This document shows positions 22,313-25,636 of a DNA stretch of 25,636 bases, in pieces. The first letter of the stretch is position 1. Every line of letters starts with the position of its first letter. The notes under the pieces were generated by a model. It had not been told where the DNA came from. It worked only from the letters and a program-made list of their open reading frames with translations, and did not search any database. The DNA comes from a virus, in the IMG/VR virus record IMGVR_UViG_3300034104_002424, positions 1 through 25,636 of that record, one strand, 5' to 3'. The position numbers were made by a program, and so were the translations under genes.

Positions 22313-24810
22313 TGGCTAAATCAAATTCAAAAGAACAACAAGAAGATATTGACTTTCTAAAAAAACAAAGAGAGTCATATGAAAATGCTATTAAAGTTAT
22401 AAGAGAATTTAATAAAGCATCACAAGAAAGACGTGGTGCAATGGAAAAAGATTTAATTGCAGCTAGAAAAATAAAAGAATCATTTGACGAACAATTTAAA
22501 TCTATAAAAAATATAAATGAGTTAATAGAGAAATTATCAAATAATCAGGAAAAATTAGAAAAATCTGCTAAAAAATATAAAGAATCACTTGATGATTTAA
22601 TAAACCCATCGGAAGAATTATTGGATTTACAAAATAGTATTTTAAATACTCATGGTAAGCAGTCTGCAGAATATGATATAATAACCAAAAAAGTATTAGG
22701 ACAAAAAGAACAATTACAAAGTATATCAAGTATAATGATGGATTTGGATGATGTATCTGAACATCAAAAAGAAATACTTTTTGAAGCAGTTGAAGCATAT
22801 AAATCACAAGATGCATCAATGGGTAGATTGAGAAAACAAGTTCTTAAAGGTGATATAACACTAAAACAATATAATGATGAAGTTATATCTTTATCGGGAT
22901 ATTGGGAAGATATTATATCTAAAATAGATACTACAAATCCGAAATTGGCAGGATTATATGAAATATTAAAAGGAATGAATTCTGAAGCTGCAACATTTAA
23001 TATAGCTCAAGCAAAAGCTTCTAATGCAAAATCGGATGCATTAAGAAATGTTGGAAATGTTGTTGGTAGTACGGTTGGTGGAAGAACGGGAGGATTAATT
23101 TCATCCGGTACAGATGCTACCGCAGGTGCTATTGGTGGTGATAAATCACTTAAAACTGCTGGTATAATTGGTTTAATTGTAGGTGCATTAGGTATTGTAA
23201 AAGGTTTAAATAATTTTTATCAACAATTAAATAAAGCCAAATACGATGCATTAAGACTCTTACCAGAAATGGAAGAGAATATAAACAATATTAATATTAG
23301 TTTAGGTAGAGCTGCTTCAAATAGTAGAAATTTTGTAAAAGAATTAGCATTATTAGATTTTTCTGGTGAATTAAGACAATCTGCAGCACAATTCCAAGCT
23401 GCATCTAAAACCGCATTCTTTGGTCAACAATTAACTGGTATAAAAGGTAATACAGCACTATTACAATTAGCAGGATTTAGTGCAGAAAAAATAGCTTCTG
23501 CAATGATGACAATTTCTTCAGGTGCAGGATTGAATAATAATAATGATTTGGCTAAAAACTTTGCAATACTATCACAAAATATGGGATTGTCAGAAGATGC
23601 TGCAGCTGGTATAGTATCTTCTTTTAAATTGTTAGATAATGTAGGTGCAAAAGAGGCTACGGATAGAATGTTAAAATTTAGAACTGAAGCACAAAATGCC
23701 GGTATTAACATAGGAAGTGCGAGTCAAAATTTGGCAGATGCTGCAAAAGATGCATTGAGATATCAAATTAGAAGTTCTGCAGAATTAAGTAAACAAGTTA
23801 TGTTTGCAAATAAAATTGGAGTTAGTTTTAAAACGATTGCAGAAGCTGGTAGACAAAGTGTATTGGATTATCAAGGACAAATAGAAGCCGAAAGAGAATT
23901 AGAGACTTTACTACAAACTAGTATAGATTTATCCAGATATAGAAGTTTAATGGCACAACCTGGAGGACAAGATAAGGCAATAAAAGAATTGCAATCAATG
24001 GAATATTTGAATCCGGCAAATATGAATATATTTGAACAAGAAGCATTGGCTAACATGTTGAAACTACCATTGGAAGAAATTCAAAAGATATTTTCAAAAG
24101 GATATGTAGAAAGAACACCATTAGGTACACCCCAAAAAGAATTAAGTTTAACTGATTTAAATAATCAATATTTACAAACATTTAAAGATGCTATGGCTTC
24201 TTTAAAAGTTGCAACAGCAACAATAGATGCAGAACAGGCAATATTGAGAGCACCGGTAGACACGGAATTGAAAGCTATGCAATTAACCGATATATTCAAT
24301 GTTGCAAAAAGAGCTCAAGTTGAAACATTGAACACATTGGAAGATTTGGCTAATGCAGCTGCTATTGCAAAAGATATAGCACTTCCAAATGCAACCGATA
24401 AAGCTTTAGCTGAACAAAGAGTTAAACAATTGGCTTTATATCAAAAAGTAAATCCTGGAGTATCATTACAAGCAGCTGGTATACCAACATTAGATAATCA
24501 AGGGTTTCCAAGTGTTTCACCAAATAGTCAGAAATTTTCATTAAAACCAATTAAAACAATACCAATACAAAAATTAGATGAAGAAAGGTTTTTAAAAGAC
24601 GAATCATTGAAACAATCAATTGATAAATTGGAAAAATCTATAAATCAAATGAATGAAAATGGATTGGGATTACAAGTTGATACTGTTGTAAGAAACGAAT
24701 CAGGAAAAGTTATGTATGAAAAAACTAGAAACTACGCGGAATATCAAAAAAATATGACTAGACAAGGTGGTGGTAAATTAGGTTATACTAATTCTGACTT
24801 TATTAAATAA
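22312..24810 (+). CDS. Candidate tape measure / long coiled-coil tail protein
   Basis: This 832-residue protein starts with a highly charged coiled coil (residues about 1-240; KKQRESYENAIKVIREFNKA, NELIEKLSNNQEKLEKSAKK). A Gly-rich stretch (GNVVGSTVGGRTGGLISSG, about 248-266) follows, then a hydrophobic segment at 284-297 (GIIGLIVGALGIVK). The rest is Ala/Gln-rich helix (ASKTAFFGQQLTGIKGN, AEAGRQSVLDYQGQIEAERE, SIDKLEKSINQMNENG). Length, helix content, a central membrane-like segment and a place downstream of sheath and tube fit a tape measure protein, which sets tail length and may insert into the host membrane on ejection. At about 1.5 angstrom per residue it would match a tail near 125 nm. 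No direct similarity to T4 gp29 is evident, so a hub or neck role is not excluded. Confidence 0.65.
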   Translation: MAKSNSKEQQEDIDFLKKQRESYENAIKVIREFNKASQERRGAMEKDLIAARKIKESFDEQFKSIKNINELIEKLSNNQEKLEKSAKKYKESLDDLINPSEELLDLQNSILNTHGKQSAEYDIITKKVLGQKEQLQSISSIMMDLDDVSEHQKEILFEAVEAYKSQDASMGRLRKQVLKGDITLKQYNDEVISLSGYWEDIISKIDTTNPKLAGLYEILKGMNSEAATFNIAQAKASNAKSDALRNVGNVVGSTVGGRTGGLISSGTDATAGAIGGDKSLKTAGIIGLIVGALGIVKGLNNFYQQLNKAKYDALRLLPEMEENINNINISLGRAASNSRNFVKELALLDFSGELRQSAAQFQAASKTAFFGQQLTGIKGNTALLQLAGFSAEKIASAMMTISSGAGLNNNNDLAKNFAILSQNMGLSEDAAAGIVSSFKLLDNVGAKEATDRMLKFRTEAQNAGINIGSASQNLADAAKDALRYQIRSSAELSKQVMFANKIGVSFKTIAEAGRQSVLDYQGQIEAERELETLLQTSIDLSRYRSLMAQPGGQDKAIKELQSMEYLNPANMNIFEQEALANMLKLPLEEIQKIFSKGYVERTPLGTPQKELSLTDLNNQYLQTFKDAMASLKVATATIDAEQAILRAPVDTELKAMQLTDIFNVAKRAQVETLNTLEDLANAAAIAKDIALPNATDKALAEQRVKQLALYQKVNPGVSLQAAGIPTLDNQGFPSVSPNSQKFSLKPIKTIPIQKLDEERFLKDESLKQSIDKLEKSINQMNENGLGLQVDTVVRNESGKVMYEKTRNYAEYQKNMTRQGGGKLGYTNSDFIK

Positions 24811-24832
24811 TCCCAACAAATTATAATATAAG

Positions 24833-24841
24833 ATATTTATA
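24833..24841 (+). promoter_or_regulatory. ATATTTATA motif upstream of 24858 gene
   Basis: Exact 9-mer in the 47-nt gap after the candidate tape measure, 16 nt before the ATG at 24858. Confidence 0.45.
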
Positions 24842-24857
24842 ATAAATAAAATTATAA

Positions 24858-25636
24858 ATGGCTCAACTTCTTAAAGATTTATTAACAAGTGGATATAATG
24901 GTGTAAAACCAGTAAACGCTATTCCAAGAGGAGATTCCGAATTTCTTAGAGATTTGTTATTGAATGGTGCAAATGGTGTTAAACCAATAGAAACGGTTGA
25001 AAAAAAGAAAGGATTAGGACAAAGAGTTATAGATGTTGCAACAGCCGAATTAGATAAAAATGGCCCAAGAGTTTTATTTTATAAACAATTACCATCATTA
25101 TACGGGTCGGACTTAGCTAGAATATCATCAAAAGGTTCAATAGACCCTGCAAGAACTTTATCTGTTAAAACTAGCAGATATGTTGATTTAGGCAAAAATA
25201 GACCAACATTAGGAAAATTGATAGGCAACTTATTGGGTGGTTCTGCAAATAGACCATCCGACACCATATTTCCTGCAAATGCAGAAGGTAAAGGTATTGC
25301 CACTGCACCACCTGTATCATCCAATGGTCAACCTATAAATGGTGATTGGAACGGATTAAAATATGCAGTTGAAGCTGGAGAAAATTATGCAGTATCACAA
25401 GAACCTGCAGGCAAAAATGCACTCACAGGATTATTAAAAGGAACACCATCAGACTTTGCAAGAAATACAGTAGGTGCTGCAACTGGTGCTTTTAAAAAAG
25501 AAATTGGAAGACTGGCTGTAAATGCATTAACTTCAAAGAGAAGAAAAAATATAAATTCATTAAAAGAAGTTGCAGATGGTAAAAGAAAAGAAAATAAATT
25601 CGTACCAAACACTTATGAACAACGTGGTGGTGAATT
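24858..25636 (+). CDS. Tail/baseplate-region protein of unknown function, 3' end missing
   Basis: The frame is open from ATG 24858 to the window edge: 259 complete codons, so the gene is truncated on the right. The N-terminus carries a 25-residue-spaced repeat: LLKDLLTSGYNGVKP at residues 4-18 and FLRDLLLNGANGVKP at 29-43. Later parts include GLGQRVIDVATAELDKNGPR, FYKQLPSLYGSDLARI, a Gly/Leu-rich GKLIGNLLGGSANRP and a Lys/Arg-rich end (KRRKNINSLKEVADGKRKE). I recognise no enzyme motif or named family. It follows the candidate tape measure with its own promoter-like motif, so a baseplate, hub or injected internal protein is plausible. The start is supported by motif spacing and the A/T-rich leader common to its neighbours. 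Confidence 0.75.
   Translation, partial: MAQLLKDLLTSGYNGVKPVNAIPRGDSEFLRDLLLNGANGVKPIETVEKKKGLGQRVIDVATAELDKNGPRVLFYKQLPSLYGSDLARISSKGSIDPARTLSVKTSRYVDLGKNRPTLGKLIGNLLGGSANRPSDTIFPANAEGKGIATAPPVSSNGQPINGDWNGLKYAVEAGENYAVSQEPAGKNALTGLLKGTPSDFARNTVGAATGAFKKEIGRLAVNALTSKRRKNINSLKEVADGKRKENKFVPNTYEQRGGE

Noticed and set aside
984-25612. Numerous minus-strand reading frames of 60-100 codons
   Set aside because: All lie opposite well-supported + strand genes; they arise because the repetitive, AT-rich fibre codons rarely give stops in reverse. None has an independent leader or recognisable motif.

Overview
The window is a stretch of tail-module DNA from a large, AT-rich (about two-thirds A+T by eye) tailed phage with a contractile, T4-type tail. 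Every convincing gene lies on the + strand, and there are no tRNA, rRNA, CRISPR or transposon signals. Start codons have almost no Shine-Dalgarno sequence and sit behind A/T-rich leaders, as in phages and genes of Bacteroidota. The host is therefore probably a member of that phylum, but this is inference only.

Layout. (1) Positions 1-4501 hold the end of a very large tail fibre, followed by two adhesin-like genes joined to it by 1-nt TAATG overlaps: a LamG/concanavalin-type lectin and a fibrinogen-related-domain protein. (2) Positions 4516-15351 are an array of six more Ser/Thr/Gly-rich fibre proteins (153, 899, 209, 279, 1247 and 695 aa). Five have an N-terminal RRG/RRS-type head resembling the Mtd N-terminal domain, and the last two end in self-cleaving S74 chaperone domains. 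The array is visibly built from shuffled cassettes. (3) Positions 15355-16359 encode a GT-B/GT4-like glycosyltransferase, 3 nt after the last fibre gene. (4) Positions 16363-18078 encode a three-part protein: virion-type N-terminus, Hint (intein-like) autoprocessing domain, LamG lectin. (5) Positions 18147-24810 are the tail machine: sheath (gp18-like), tube (gp19-like), a gp26-like baseplate/hub or tail-assembly protein with an out-of-frame overlapping small ORF, a small helical protein, and a long coiled-coil candidate tape measure. A further gene of unknown function runs off the right edge from 24858.

The modules appear to work together as one late structural block: sheath, tube and candidate tape measure make the contractile tail, and the upstream array supplies many alternative host-surface adhesins. 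Trimeric fibres would be folded by S74 chaperones, one lectin could be released or rearranged by Hint cleavage, and the fibres or host surface may be modified by the embedded glycosyltransferase.

Regulation. The 9-mer ATATTTATA, or a one-mismatch version, occurs just upstream of eleven genes on the coding strand. It is the reverse complement of the classical T4 late-promoter core (TATAAATA), so it is either a lineage-specific late promoter or another type of signal. Three hairpin terminators or terminator-like hairpins separate units. No gene-free stretch exceeds 300 bases; the longest is 8479-8604, which holds a terminator, a promoter-like motif and a perfect 16-bp palindrome.
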